Of a DNA stretch of 16,802 nt, positions 6,143 through 14,394 are shown in pieces. The position numbers were made by a program, and so were the translations under genes. A model generated the notes under the pieces. That model saw nothing but the letters and a program-made list of their open reading frames with translations. It was not told where the DNA came from and did not search any database. The stretch's first letter is position 1. Each line of letters begins with the position of its first letter. This DNA is from JBFEUI01 sp041547565 (GTDB taxonomy: Bacteria; Pseudomonadota; Gammaproteobacteria; Thiohalomonadales; Thiohalomonadaceae): positions 1 to 16,802 of the forward strand of contig JBFEUI010000056.1 in assembly GCA_041547565.1 (NCBI GenBank), given 5' to 3'.

Positions 6143-6152
6143 CAACAATTCG

Positions 6153-7316
6153 ATGCCTCAACCGTTAGCAGCTACAGGACAGGCAACACCCCGAGCCACA
6201 CGCATACTGGCGCAGCTGAAAACACAGCTCACGGCCGAATTCGATGTGATTGAATCCCAGATCGATCAGCTCAATACCGAGCTGGACGATGCTCGCAGTG
6301 AACGACAGGCTGAGACGGCGGAAAAAGAGCGCATTGCGCGCCGCCATCAGGCGCTGATCCAGGCACTGCCCGCCGGGGTGGTGGTGATCGATGGTCGCGG
6401 CAGGGTGCTTGAGTCCAATGCCGCGGCAGTTTCCCTGCTGGGTGAACCGCTGACCGGTGAGGCCTGGTCCGATGTGATCGCCCGTGCCTTTGATGTGGTA
6501 AATACCGGCAGCGACGCCCTGACACTGCGCAATGGGCGTATGGTTACCCTGTCGACCTGTCCCATGGGCAGTGAACCGGGTCAGATTTTGTTGTTGCAGG
6601 ATGTGACCGAGCAGCAGCAGCTCAACCGGCAGCTCGAACAGCAGCGCCGCTTGGCGGATATGGGGCGCATGGCCGCCAGCCTGGCCCATCAGATCCGCAC
6701 ACCACTCTCCTCGGCACTGTTGTATGCCTCACAGCTACAGACCTCGCAGCTCTCTTTCGAGCAGCAGAGCCAGTTTGCCGAGCGCACCGTGAACAGCCTG
6801 CGCAACCTGGAACGACTGATAAACAACATGCTGGTGTTTGTTCGCGGCAACAAGGGGCGGCAGGAGACGCTTCAACCCGTGTCACTGGTAGAGGAGGCGC
6901 TGAATTCGCTGCAGCAACAGCTTGCAGATTCGGGCGTTGCAGTTTCTATCTCAGGATGCACGACTGAGCGACAGATCACCGGTAACCGTCCCCTGCTCGT
7001 CAGTGCGTTGCAGAATCTCATCAACAACGCCATGCAGGCGGTCGGAAAAGGTGGACTTGTGGAACTCCATGTCGTTGATGCTCCCAATCAGAGCATTGAC
7101 CTGGTGGTTCAGGACAACGGGCCGGGTATCCCGCAGGCGCTGCAGTCGAAAATCTTCGAACCGTTCGAGACGACACGTGCCAGGGGAACCGGACTGGGCC
7201 TTGCGGTGGTGCGTGCCGTGGCGCGCTCACACCATGGCGAGGCGTGGGTCGAGTCACAGCCGGGTGCAGGGAGTCGGTTTATCGTGCGTCTTCCGGCCAG
7301 TGAGGGAGGGGAATAA
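6153..7316 (+). CDS. fleS: Flagellar sensor histidine kinase FleS
   Basis: FleS (FlrB in Vibrio) is the kinase that phosphorylates FleR to switch on class III hook and basal-body genes. The 387-aa protein has no membrane segment and should be cytosolic. Residues 15-65 form a charged coiled coil, followed by a PAS domain (about 66-152: QALPAGVVVIDGRGRVLESN, ending ILLLQDVTEQQ). The HisKA helix carries the phospho-acceptor His179 in SLAHQIRTPLSSAL. The HATPase domain has the N box (NLINNAMQA, 288-296), G1 box DNGPGI (321-326) and G2 box GTGLGL (345-350). All catalytic boxes are intact. ATG 6153 has GGAG about 10 nt upstream. The stop is one base before the fleR start, so translation is probably coupled. 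The signal sensed is not evident; in known systems it is thought to be internal and linked to assembly state. Confidence 0.94.
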   Translation: MPQPLAATGQATPRATRILAQLKTQLTAEFDVIESQIDQLNTELDDARSERQAETAEKERIARRHQALIQALPAGVVVIDGRGRVLESNAAAVSLLGEPLTGEAWSDVIARAFDVVNTGSDALTLRNGRMVTLSTCPMGSEPGQILLLQDVTEQQQLNRQLEQQRRLADMGRMAASLAHQIRTPLSSALLYASQLQTSQLSFEQQSQFAERTVNSLRNLERLINNMLVFVRGNKGRQETLQPVSLVEEALNSLQQQLADSGVAVSISGCTTERQITGNRPLLVSALQNLINNAMQAVGKGGLVELHVVDAPNQSIDLVVQDNGPGIPQALQSKIFEPFETTRARGTGLGLAVVRAVARSHHGEAWVESQPGAGSRFIVRLPASEGGE

Positions 7317-7317
7317 C

Positions 7318-8664
7318 ATGCCACAAGCCATATTGATTGTGGAGGATGACCGTGACCTTGCCGCGGCGTTGAAAGACATTCTTGAACTGGCCGGCTACAC
7401 AACCGATGTCTGCAACGATGCCGGTGAGGCGCTTAGCCGGTTGCAGCAGCGTCGTTATGCGCTGATGCTCAGTGATGTACACATGCCCGGCATGGACGGT
7501 CACGAACTGCTGCGTAATGTCAGGGGACAATTCCCGGCCATGCCGGTATTGCTGATGACCGCCTACGGGACGATCCAGAAGGCGGTGGAGGCGATGCGCG
7601 AAGGGGCCCAGGATTACCTGGTCAAGCCGTTCGAGGCCGACAAGCTGGTGGCGACCGTGGGCCGATACATCGACAGTGAGCCTGCCGCTGAGGGCGCACC
7701 GGTGGTTGCCGATGCGCGCAGCCTCGAATTGCTGGCCCTGGCCAGGCGTGTGGCGGCCAGTGAGGCCACGGTGATGATTGGCGGCGAGAGCGGCACCGGC
7801 AAGGAGGTGCTGGCACGCTATATACACAATCACTCCCGTCGTGCGGACGGTCCGTTTGTCGCCATCAACTGTGCGGCGATACCGGACAACATGCTCGAGG
7901 CGACCCTGTTCGGCTACGAGAAGGGCGCCTTTACCGGCGCCGTCAAGGCCACGGCAGGCAAGTTCGAACAGGCCCAGGGTGGCACCCTGCTGCTGGATGA
8001 AATCTCGGAAATGGACCTTGCGCTTCAAGCCAAGTTGCTGCGTGTACTGCAGGAACGTGAAGTGGAACGCCTCGGGGGCAGCAAGCTGATCGCACTGGAT
8101 GTGCGGGTGCTGGCAACCAGTAACCGTGACATGCAGGCCGAGGTGGCAGCAGGCAGATTCCGTGAAGACCTGTTCTTTCGCCTCAATGTCTTTCCCCTGG
8201 CCATTCCCGCGTTGCGTGAACGCACCGATGACATCATTCCCCTGGCTGAACACCTGCTGGGCCGCGCCGCACAGCAATCGGCCCGGTCAAGACTCTCGTT
8301 CTCACCGCAGGCCAGGCAGAAGCTGCTGGCACACGGATGGCCCGGCAATGTGCGTGAACTCGACAACCTGATCCAGCGTGCCCTTATCATGGCCAGCGGT
8401 GATGTGGTGGAGGAGGGCGATTTGCACTTCGAGTCGCTCAGCAGTGCTGCCAGGCCGATCGGGCCCTCAGACGATGCAGGCGCGGGTGGCAGCCTGAATG
8501 AGGACCTGAAAGACAGTGAGTTCAGGCTCATCAAGGAGGCGCTCAAGTCCGGCAGCCGCAAGGCGGCAGCGGAGAAGCTGGGTATCAGTCCACGCACCCT
8601 GCGCCACAAGCTGCAGCGTTTTCGTGAGGCCGGGTACCTGCTGAGTGATGAGATTGGCGCGTAA
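7318..8664 (+). CDS. fleR: Flagellar response regulator FleR (sigma-54 activator)
   Basis: FleR (FlrC in Vibrio) is an NtrC-type regulator that, once phosphorylated by FleS, activates RpoN at late hook/basal-body promoters. From ATG 7318 it is 448 aa. The receiver (1-118) has acidic residues E9-D11, phosphorylatable Asp53 in SDVHMPGMDG, and Lys103 in LVKPF. The AAA+ domain has GESGTGKE at 156-163, GAFTGA at 203-208, Walker B TLLLDEIS (223-230) and [15 protein letters not shown] (341-355). A Fis-type helix-turn-helix follows at about 410-435 (SRKAAAEKLGISPRTLRHKL). The frame is open far upstream inside fleS, but the receiver start and GGAGGGG (7305-7311) fix ATG 7318. It lies one base after the fleS stop. 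Its own stop codon is inside the fliE sigma-54 promoter. Unlike FleQ here, it keeps a complete phosphorylation site. Confidence 0.95.
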   Translation: MPQAILIVEDDRDLAAALKDILELAGYTTDVCNDAGEALSRLQQRRYALMLSDVHMPGMDGHELLRNVRGQFPAMPVLLMTAYGTIQKAVEAMREGAQDYLVKPFEADKLVATVGRYIDSEPAAEGAPVVADARSLELLALARRVAASEATVMIGGESGTGKEVLARYIHNHSRRADGPFVAINCAAIPDNMLEATLFGYEKGAFTGAVKATAGKFEQAQGGTLLLDEISEMDLALQAKLLRVLQEREVERLGGSKLIALDVRVLATSNRDMQAEVAAGRFREDLFFRLNVFPLAIPALRERTDDIIPLAEHLLGRAAQQSARSRLSFSPQARQKLLAHGWPGNVRELDNLIQRALIMASGDVVEEGDLHFESLSSAARPIGPSDDAGAGGSLNEDLKDSEFRLIKEALKSGSRKAAAEKLGISPRTLRHKLQRFREAGYLLSDEIGA

Positions 8665-8670
8665 TATGCA
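8655..8670 (+). promoter_or_regulatory. Sigma-54 promoter of fliE operon
   Basis: TTGGCGCGTAATATGCAT (8654-8671) has GG at 8656-8657 and GC at 8668-8669 with 10 bp between. The fleR stop TAA (8662-8664) is the spacer of this promoter. The predicted start is about 8681, 33 nt before the fliE ATG. One mismatch in each element makes it weaker than the fleS promoter. Confidence 0.75.
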
Positions 8671-8687
8671 TATAAGCATTCAACGTG

Positions 8688-8699
8688 ACGGAAATCCGT
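8688..8699. repeat. Short inverted repeat in fliE leader
   Basis: ACGGA-AA-TCCGT is a compact dyad just downstream of the predicted fliE transcription start and just before the ribosome-binding site. It does not resemble the FleQ consensus. It may be an operator or chance. Confidence 0.3.
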
Positions 8700-8713
8700 G
8701 ATCTGAGGTGGTT

Positions 8714-9034
8714 ATGAACACAATCGATACAAGCAAATTATTGACGCAATTGCGTGCGGCCGCTGCCCAGGCAGAAAACAGGCAACCTGCCGCACCGGCA
8801 CAGAAAACGGCGGAGAGTTTTGCCTCGGTGCTGGGACAGCAGATCAACAACGTCAACGCCATGCAGCAGGATGCCGGCAATCTGACCAAGGCGTTTGAAA
8901 TGGGCACGCCCGGTGTCACTCTGCCGCAGGTGATGGTGGCGAAGGGAAAGGCCGGCCTGGCGTTCGAGGGTATGGTCCAGGTACGCAACAAGGTGGTTGA
9001 GGCCTATCAGGAGATCATGCGGATGCAGGTCTGA
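8714..9034 (+). CDS. fliE: Flagellar hook-basal body protein FliE
   Basis: FliE joins the MS ring to the proximal rod and is among the first axial proteins exported. The 106-aa product has the variable, Ala/Gln-rich N-terminus and then the conserved core: SFASVLGQQINNVNAMQQ (about 36-53), FEMGTPGVTLPQVMVAKGKA (about 62-80) and the C-terminal helix FEGMVQVRNKVVEAYQEIMRMQV. Length is normal for the family (about 100-110). GTG 8708 is in frame two codons upstream, but it lies within the GAGGTGG ribosome-binding sequence, so ATG 8714 is preferred. fliE heads the fliEFGHIJ group behind a sigma-54 promoter that overlaps the fleR stop. A 122-bp gap to fliF contains no convincing promoter. Confidence 0.95.
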   Translation: MNTIDTSKLLTQLRAAAAQAENRQPAAPAQKTAESFASVLGQQINNVNAMQQDAGNLTKAFEMGTPGVTLPQVMVAKGKAGLAFEGMVQVRNKVVEAYQEIMRMQV

Positions 9035-9156
9035 ACATGCCTTTGTCGCACTGAAACGCAATAGTTCATTTTCAGTGGATTGGCAGAACAGGTTGAACAG
9101 GCGTTGCTGGACGTCAACATAGCGAAAAAACACAGATAACAACGAGTGGCATAGCG

Positions 9157-10791
9157 ATGGAAATGGTCAAAACAGATAATATGGCAGCGGCGGGTATCGA
9201 GGGGCCCAATGTCCTCCATGCACTGCGCCAGGTCGGGTTGCTGGTCGGCGTCGCCGCAGCAATTGCCATCGGCGTGGCCGTCGGCCTCTGGACCTATAAA
9301 CCCAACTTCGAGGTTCTATACGGCAGTCTGGGTGATCGTGAAGTCTCCCTAATCATCGAGGCGCTGGAAAAGCGTAATGTCGAATACCGTCTTGATGATC
9401 GAACCGGTGCCATCATGGTGCCGGCAGGCAAGGTGCGCGAGGTTCGCCTGCAGTTGGCCGGGGAGGGCCTGCCCAAAAGCAGTGGTATCGGCTTTGAGAT
9501 CCTGCAGCAAAAGCAGGAGTTCGGCACCAGCCAGTTTCGTGAGTTGACCCGTTACCAGCATGCCCTGGAGGGTGAACTGGCCCGCTCCATTATGACGCTA
9601 AGCGGCGTGGAATCGGCCCGTGTCCATCTGGCACTGCACAAGCAGTCGGTGTTTGTGCGCAAGCGCCAGCAGCCCAGCGCCTCGGTGCTGATTGATCTGT
9701 ATTCCGGTCGCCGGCTGGAAGAGGAGCAGATCGACGCCATCACCCACATGGTCGCTTCCAGCATCCCCAACCTCGAACCGGCGCGGGTCACGGTCGTTGA
9801 TGAGACCGGTCGGCTGCTCAGCAGCAAGAAGCGCACCAGTGAAATGGCGCTCAACCAGGACCAGTTTGAGTACACCCGCCGCGTCGAAGAGAGCTATGTA
9901 CAACGCATCGAGGATATTTTGGCACCCATTGTGGGTCTAACAGGTGTACGTGCCCAGGTGACCGCCGACATGGACTTTACGGTCACCGAGCAGACCCAGG
10001 AGAGCTACAATCCTGATCTGCCGGCCACCCGCAGCGAACAGGTGATGGAAGAGCAGACCCTGCGCGGGGCGGCGGAGGGCGTGCCCGGGGCGCTGTCCAA
10101 TGAGCCGCCGGCAGAGGCGATAGCACCTCAGGTTGCCACCGGCGAGGGTGTTGAGATGGCCCAGAGCCAGACGCCGCTCAGCAGCCGCAAGCGCTCAACG
10201 GTCAATTACGAGCTTGATCGCACCATCAGCCACAGCCGTCTGGGCAGCGGTACGGTCAAGCGCCTGTCTATCGCGGTGGTGGTCGATGACAGGATGGCAC
10301 TGGATGACACCGGCACGCTAACCCGGACACCGCGTGCGGAAGAGGAGATTCAACGTATCACCGCGCTGGTTAAAGAGGCGATTGGCTACAATGCACAGCG
10401 CGGCGACACGGTGAATGTGATCAACGCCTCCTTCACGCAGCCCGAGCCGCTCGAAGCGCTGCCCGAGCCTCCCATCTGGGAGCAGCCCTGGGTGATGGAT
10501 ATTGCCAAACTGTTGCTGGGTACGGTCGTGGTCATGGTGCTCATCTTTGTGGTGTTGCGTCCGGCGCTGCGAAATCTTGCGGCAGCCCGCCAGGCAGCGC
10601 CTGCCGCACTGCCCGCCGGGGGCGAAGGCGGGATGGCCGAGGACAAACTGACCCTGGGTGCGGGGGAAGAGGCGGTCAAGCTGCCTACACCCGGCGCCTA
10701 TGAAGAGAATGTGTCAATGGTGCAGAAGGCGGCCCAGGAGGATCCCAAACTGGTCGCCCAGGTGGTGCGCAACTGGATTGCCAACGACTAA
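9157..10791 (+). CDS. fliF: Flagellar MS-ring protein FliF
   Basis: FliF forms the inner-membrane MS ring on which the motor switch and export gate assemble. The 544-aa sequence has a first transmembrane helix at about 26-46 (VGLLVGVAAAIAIGVAVGLW), then periplasmic ring-building motifs (FEVLYGSL, LAGEGLPKSSGIGFE, ELTRYQHALEGELARSI, SARVHLALHKQSVF, QPSASVLIDL). A Ser/Pro/Glu-rich loop at about 300-350 is followed by KRLSIAVVVDD. The second helix is at about 449-468 (IAKLLLGTVVVMVLIFVVL). The cytoplasmic tail ends in DPKLVAQVVRNWIAND, the conserved FliG-binding element. Start choice is not firm: ATG 9157 is followed by ATG 9163 and ATG 9181, and the upstream ribosome-binding sequence is weak (GAGTGG); 9157 gives the longest product. 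It follows fliE by 122 bp and precedes fliG by 39 bp. Confidence 0.97.
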   Translation: MEMVKTDNMAAAGIEGPNVLHALRQVGLLVGVAAAIAIGVAVGLWTYKPNFEVLYGSLGDREVSLIIEALEKRNVEYRLDDRTGAIMVPAGKVREVRLQLAGEGLPKSSGIGFEILQQKQEFGTSQFRELTRYQHALEGELARSIMTLSGVESARVHLALHKQSVFVRKRQQPSASVLIDLYSGRRLEEEQIDAITHMVASSIPNLEPARVTVVDETGRLLSSKKRTSEMALNQDQFEYTRRVEESYVQRIEDILAPIVGLTGVRAQVTADMDFTVTEQTQESYNPDLPATRSEQVMEEQTLRGAAEGVPGALSNEPPAEAIAPQVATGEGVEMAQSQTPLSSRKRSTVNYELDRTISHSRLGSGTVKRLSIAVVVDDRMALDDTGTLTRTPRAEEEIQRITALVKEAIGYNAQRGDTVNVINASFTQPEPLEALPEPPIWEQPWVMDIAKLLLGTVVVMVLIFVVLRPALRNLAAARQAAPAALPAGGEGGMAEDKLTLGAGEEAVKLPTPGAYEENVSMVQKAAQEDPKLVAQVVRNWIAND

Positions 10792-10830
10792 AATCAAATA
10801 ACTGATGCTGTATTGAAAGAGTCCTGATAC

Positions 10831-11847
10831 ATGGCTGAAACGGATACCTCAAAACTGTCGGGCGCGGAACGCGCCGCCATCCTGCTGATGAGTCTGGGTG
10901 AGGCGCATGCCGCCGAGATCATGAAACACCTTGGCCCGAAAGAGGTGCAGAAGGTGGGGGAGTCGATGGCTTCCATGGCCAACGTGAAGAAGGAAGAGGT
11001 CAACAAGGTGGTCTCGGACTTCGCCTACACCCTTGGCACCCAGACCGCGCTGGGTACCGGCAACGAGGAGTATTTGCGTAACGTGTTGAGTGGTGCGCTC
11101 GGCGATGACAAGGCATCTCAGCTGATAGACCGTATCCTGCTTGGCCGTTCTGCCAAGGGACTGGAAACATTGAAATGGATGGAACCTCGCGCCATCGCCG
11201 AGGTGATTCGTCTGGAGCATCCGCAGATTGTCGGTATCGTGCTCTCCTACCTTGATCCCGATCAGGCCGCCGAGGTGCTGGCGTTGTTGCCGGAGAACAT
11301 GCGCGCGGATATCGTGATGCGTATTGCCAGCCTGGACGGTATCCAGCCCAGTGCACTGGCCGAGCTGGATGAAATACTGGAGAAACAGTTTGAAGGGGCC
11401 AGTTCCAGTATTCGTTCCTCCAGTGTCGGTGGTAAAAAGACCGCTGCCAATATTCTCAACTTCATGGACAGCGCGGTTGAAGGCGCCATCATGGAGCGGG
11501 TTAAAACGGTGGATGAGGAACTGGGCGACAACATCGAAGAGTTGATGTTTGTATTCGAGAACCTCAAAGATGTCGATGACAGGAGTATCCAGGCACTGCT
11601 GCGCGAGATCGCATCCGACACGCTCATCCTCGCCCTCAAGGGTGCCGATGAGGAACTCAAGGAGAAGATATTCAAGAATATGTCCAAGCGTGCCGCCGAG
11701 ATGCTGCGCGATGACCTGGAGGCGCGCGGTCCGGTGCGTATCAGCGAGGTCGAGGCGGCACAGAAGGAGATCCTGGCCGTTGCACGCCGTATGGCTGATG
11801 CCGGTGATATGTCTCTCGGTGGCGGTGGTGCCGATGAATTCCTCTAA
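10831..11847 (+). CDS. fliG: Flagellar motor switch protein FliG
   Basis: FliG is the rotor protein on the cytoplasmic face of the MS ring that meets the stator and generates torque. The 338-aa product has normal family length. The N-terminal domain that grips FliF is 1-100 (KLSGAERAAILLMSLGE). The middle FliM-binding domain has the EHPQ motif at 129-132 (IRLEHPQIVGIVLSYL). The C-terminal torque domain contains LMFVFENLKDVDDRSIQALLR (238-258) and the charged helix KRAAEMLRDDLEARGPVR (286-303), with Arg293, Asp294-Asp295 and Arg299 in the expected pattern. The flexible Gly-rich C-terminus encodes the first bases of fliH, which overlaps fliG by 14 nt. It is part of the fliEFGHIJ operon. Confidence 0.98.
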   Translation: MAETDTSKLSGAERAAILLMSLGEAHAAEIMKHLGPKEVQKVGESMASMANVKKEEVNKVVSDFAYTLGTQTALGTGNEEYLRNVLSGALGDDKASQLIDRILLGRSAKGLETLKWMEPRAIAEVIRLEHPQIVGIVLSYLDPDQAAEVLALLPENMRADIVMRIASLDGIQPSALAELDEILEKQFEGASSSIRSSSVGGKKTAANILNFMDSAVEGAIMERVKTVDEELGDNIEELMFVFENLKDVDDRSIQALLREIASDTLILALKGADEELKEKIFKNMSKRAAEMLRDDLEARGPVRISEVEAAQKEILAVARRMADAGDMSLGGGGADEFL

Positions 11848-12484
11848 TCGCCTCATCGACAAGAAAGAACTCAGCGCCGTTGAACGCTGGGAAGTCCCGA
11901 ATGTGGGCAGTGCCGAAAATGCAGCTGTCCGCCCCATGACCGCAGAACAGCTCGAGGCGATACAAAAAGAGGCCTATGAAGAGGCCTATCGCCAGGGGCA
12001 GGAGGCCGGTCGCAAGGCGGGGCATGAGGAGGGACTGGCAGAGGCGCGTACCCAGACCCAGCGGCTGGAGCAAGTGCTGCACGCGCTGGCCGAACCTCTC
12101 GAGGATGTCGATGAGCAGGTGCTGGAGGAGATGACTGCACTGGTCATCGCCATTGCCAGGCAGCTTATCCGCCGGGAACTGCACAGCAGTCCCGATGAAA
12201 TTGTAGCGGTGGTGCGAGAATCGCTCGCAGCATTGCCCTCTTCGGCACAGAATATTCGCGTGTACCTGCATCCTGACGATCATGCCCTGATTCGCCAGAC
12301 CCTCTCGATGGAGGGGGGGGAGGCGCAGCACTGGCAACTGGTGGATGACCCGGTTATGACGCGGGGTGGCTGCCGTGTGGAGAGTGCCACCTCGCGCATT
12401 GATGCCACGGTGGAAAAGCGCCTCAATGCGGTGGCGGCGGAACTGCTTGGCGGAGGTCGAGGTGATGACAGCAGCTCGGAGTGA
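11834..12484 (+). CDS. fliH: Flagellar export ATPase regulator FliH
   Basis: FliH is the cytosolic dimer that links the ATPase FliI to the C-ring and gate, analogous to the F-ATPase peripheral stalk. From ATG 11834 it is 216 aa. The N-terminus has a Trp in ERWEVP (Trp19), the type of residue that docks on the export gate. A helix with a GxxxG ladder follows (Gly55, 59, 63, 67 in [19 protein letters not shown]), a FliH hallmark. The C-terminal FliI-binding domain (about 100-205) includes [32 protein letters not shown] and [20 protein letters not shown]. The frame is open far upstream inside fliG, but only ATG 11834 begins FliH-like sequence; GGTGGTG precedes it. It overlaps fliG by 14 nt and fliI by 20 nt, indicating coupled translation. 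Confidence 0.94.
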   Translation: MNSSNRLIDKKELSAVERWEVPNVGSAENAAVRPMTAEQLEAIQKEAYEEAYRQGQEAGRKAGHEEGLAEARTQTQRLEQVLHALAEPLEDVDEQVLEEMTALVIAIARQLIRRELHSSPDEIVAVVRESLAALPSSAQNIRVYLHPDDHALIRQTLSMEGGEAQHWQLVDDPVMTRGGCRVESATSRIDATVEKRLNAVAAELLGGGRGDDSSSE

Positions 12485-13853
12485 TGCCTCTCGCAGTGAG
12501 CGCTGGGCAGCGGCCCTGGCCGCCCGTCGTGAACACCTTGCCGATGGCGTGGCGCCCGTTGTTGAGGGAAGGGTCACACGGATGATTGGTTTGACGATTG
12601 AAACCGAGGGTGTTCAGGCGCGTGTCGGTACACGCTGCCTTATTAAAAGCCAGCAGAGCGAGACCATCGAGGCGGAGGTGGTCGGGTTTGCAGGCGAAAA
12701 GCTCTATCTCATGCCAACTGGTGACATCAAGGGCCTCAGCCCCGAGTCACGGGTCATTCCCACCAACCATGCCTACGAGGCGCCTGTTGGTGACAACCTG
12801 TTGGGCCGTGTAATCGATGGTGCCGGTCAGCCGCTTGATGGCAAGGGACCGCTGGATACAACCGAGCGGATGCCGCTCAACGGCCGATATATCAACCCCA
12901 TGGCGCGTCAGCCTATCAGTGAACCGCTGGATGTCGGCATCCGCGCCATCAATGCGCTGCTGACAGTGGGGCGCGGGCAGCGCATGGGCCTGTTTGCTGG
13001 CAGTGGTGTCGGCAAAAGCGTTTTGATGGGGATGATGACCCGTTTTACCACCGCCGACGTGATTGTGGTTGGTCTGATCGGTGAGCGGGGACGCGAGGTA
13101 AAAGAGTTCATCGAGCACATCCTCGGAGCGGAGGGCATGGCCCGTGCCGTGGTGGTGGCTGCACCGGCAGACAATCCTCCTGTGATGCGGCTGCATGCGG
13201 CAGCCACGGCAACCAGTATTGCCGAATATTTCCGCGACCAGGGAAAGGATGTGCTGCTGTTGATGGACTCCCTGACTCGCTACGCGCAGGCACACCGTGA
13301 ACTGGCACTGGCCATCGGAGAACCGCCAGCCACCAAGGGCTATCCGGCATCCGTGTTTGCGAAGATTCCACAACTGGTGGAGCGGGCCGGCAATGGTGAT
13401 GTGGGCGGCGGTTCGATAACGGCGTTTTACACCGTGCTGACGGAGGGCGACGATCCCCAGGATCCGGTTGCCGATGCTGCCCGTGCCATTCTCGACGGGC
13501 ATGTGTTGCTCTCCAGGCACCTGGCCGATGCCGGCCACTATCCGGCCATTGACATCGAGGCCTCCATCAGCCGCGCGATGAACCAGATCACCGAGGAGGC
13601 GCAGCAGGAGGCGGCACGCTGGTTGAAACGTCTCTACTCGACCTACGAGAAGAACCGGGACTTGATTAATGTGGGCGCTTATACCCCGGGCTCCGATCCG
13701 CAGGTCGATGAGGCGATACAGATGCACCCCTATATTGAGCAGTTTTTGCAGCAGGGCATGAATGTGAGTGTGGGACTGGCAGACAGCCTGCATGACCTGG
13801 GTGCCGTGCTGGAGAGCGCCAATAGCCAGCTTCCCCAGGAAGTGAGGCAGTGA
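12465..13853 (+). CDS. fliI: Flagellum-specific ATPase FliI
   Basis: FliI is the hexameric ATPase of the flagellar type III export apparatus, related to the F1 beta subunit. From ATG 12465 it is 462 aa. The N-terminal barrel is at about 30-100, then [20 protein letters not shown] (111-130). The Walker A motif is GSGVGKS (179-185) in [15 protein letters not shown]. The catalytic [13 protein letters not shown] (203-215) is present, as is Walker [18 protein letters not shown] (263-279). The signature [17 protein letters not shown] (314-330) and the C-terminal helical domain are complete. GGAGG (12452-12456) lies 8 nt before ATG 12465. An upstream ATG at 12366 is in frame but would encode arginine-rich, non-FliI sequence inside fliH. 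It overlaps fliH by 20 nt; fliJ follows after 42 bp. Confidence 0.98.
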   Translation: MTAARSDASRSERWAAALAARREHLADGVAPVVEGRVTRMIGLTIETEGVQARVGTRCLIKSQQSETIEAEVVGFAGEKLYLMPTGDIKGLSPESRVIPTNHAYEAPVGDNLLGRVIDGAGQPLDGKGPLDTTERMPLNGRYINPMARQPISEPLDVGIRAINALLTVGRGQRMGLFAGSGVGKSVLMGMMTRFTTADVIVVGLIGERGREVKEFIEHILGAEGMARAVVVAAPADNPPVMRLHAAATATSIAEYFRDQGKDVLLLMDSLTRYAQAHRELALAIGEPPATKGYPASVFAKIPQLVERAGNGDVGGGSITAFYTVLTEGDDPQDPVADAARAILDGHVLLSRHLADAGHYPAIDIEASISRAMNQITEEAQQEAARWLKRLYSTYEKNRDLINVGAYTPGSDPQVDEAIQMHPYIEQFLQQGMNVSVGLADSLHDLGAVLESANSQLPQEVRQ

Positions 13854-13856
13854 TGA

Positions 13857-13873
13857 TGCCGCTTAGGGCGGCA
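13857..13873 (+). repeat. Short GC-rich hairpin in fliI-fliJ gap
   Basis: TGCCGC (13857-13862), loop TTAGG and GCGGCA (13868-13873) form a 6-bp stem just after the fliI stop. No T run follows. It may influence mRNA processing or fliJ translation. Confidence 0.35.
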
Positions 13874-13895
13874 GCGGAGAACTGAAGACCGCACA

Positions 13896-14342
13896 ATGAA
13901 AAAGTCTGAACGCATGAAGCCCGTGGTCAAGGTTACCGCCTCGAAGGAGAACGAGGCGGCGCGCGCACTGGGCCAGTCAAACCGTGAACTGCAGGAGCAG
14001 GAGCAGCGGTTGAGTGAACTTGAGAAATACCGGGATGAGTATACCCGCTACTGTCAGCAGAAGGGGAGCGACGGTATAAGCGCGGCGCGCTTTATCGAGT
14101 TACAGCGTTTTTTGAACAACCTGAACCGGGCTGTGGAACAGCAGAAACAGCTGGTTGAAATGACACAACAGGCCTGCGCTGTGAAGAAAAACCAGTGGCA
14201 GCAGGCACGGAGCAGAACCCGCGCCATGGACACGGTGGTGGACCGTTATCGTCAGCAGGAGAGGCGCCAGGCCGAACGCCGGGAACAGAAGGAAGTGGAC
14301 GAGGCCGGCCAGCGTACAGAAACGGAAAAAGGCTTTAAATAA
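13896..14342 (+). CDS. fliJ: Flagellar export chaperone/stalk protein FliJ
   Basis: FliJ is the coiled-coil central stalk of the export ATPase ring and also escorts export chaperones. The 148-aa product is almost all charged helix with two long coiled-coil arms: RALGQSNRELQEQEQRLSEL (about 24-43) and LNNLNRAVEQQKQLVEMTQQ (about 73-92), ending VDRYRQQERRQAERREQKE. The start MKKSERMKPVVKV and the AARALG segment fit gammaproteobacterial FliJ. ATG 13896 has only a weak GAAG upstream; ATG 13914 is an in-frame alternative that would remove six residues. It lies directly after fliI as in nearly all flagellar operons. The TAA stop is 4-5 bases before the GG of the fliK sigma-54 promoter. FliJ is poorly conserved, so the call rests on helix pattern plus position. 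Confidence 0.9.
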   Translation: MKKSERMKPVVKVTASKENEAARALGQSNRELQEQEQRLSELEKYRDEYTRYCQQKGSDGISAARFIELQRFLNNLNRAVEQQKQLVEMTQQACAVKKNQWQQARSRTRAMDTVVDRYRQQERRQAERREQKEVDEAGQRTETEKGFK

Positions 14343-14345
14343 AAT

Positions 14346-14361
14346 TGGTCCGTGAATTGCA
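14346..14361 (+). promoter_or_regulatory. Sigma-54 promoter of fliK
   Basis: TTGGTCCGTGAATTGCAT (14345-14362) has GG at 14347-14348 and GC at 14359-14360 with 10 bp between. It starts three bases after the fliJ stop. Two mismatches fall in the -24 element (TC for CA) and the -12 element TTGCA is perfect. The predicted start is about 14372, 23 nt before the fliK ATG. fliK is a FleR-dependent class III gene in P. aeruginosa, which fits. Confidence 0.72.
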
Positions 14362-14394
14362 TAGACCCATGCAGAATCGTTTGAGGGAATGACC

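Larger units (their letters stand above)
5794..6152 (+). other. fleQ-fleS intergenic regulatory region
   Basis: This 359-bp gap holds no convincing gene. No clear terminator follows fleQ. Contents: a 10-bp palindrome ATTAGCTAAT (5910-5919); a weak stem TCCCGT/ACGGGA (5953-5958, 5971-5976) with a 12-nt loop; a FleQ-like half-site AATTTTGAC (6035-6043) about 80 bp upstream of the predicted start; an AT-rich tract (6077-6098) that could bend DNA; the fleS sigma-54 promoter (6098-6113); and stacked palindromes (6121-6142). Its length fits enhancer-type activation by FleQ. Confidence 0.6.

Noticed and set aside
6922..7317. Long in-frame extension upstream of fleR
   Set aside because: It lies inside fleS in another frame, encodes Arg/Ser-rich sequence, and the receiver begins exactly at ATG 7318 with a good ribosome-binding site.
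9080..9095. TTGGCAG...GTTG between fliE and fliF as a sigma-54 promoter
   Set aside because: At 10-bp spacing the -12 dinucleotide is TG rather than GC, so the invariant position fails.
12366..12464. Upstream in-frame ATG for fliI
   Set aside because: The added 33 residues are Arg/Trp-rich, lie inside fliH and do not match FliI; GGAGG precedes ATG 12465.
10849..13793. Long antisense reading frames opposite fliG and fliI (over 340 codons), and similar ones opposite fliD, fleR and fliK
   Set aside because: They follow the codon periodicity of the sense genes, lack ribosome-binding sites and encode Cys/His/Arg-rich sequence without family features; the sense frames are fully explained.
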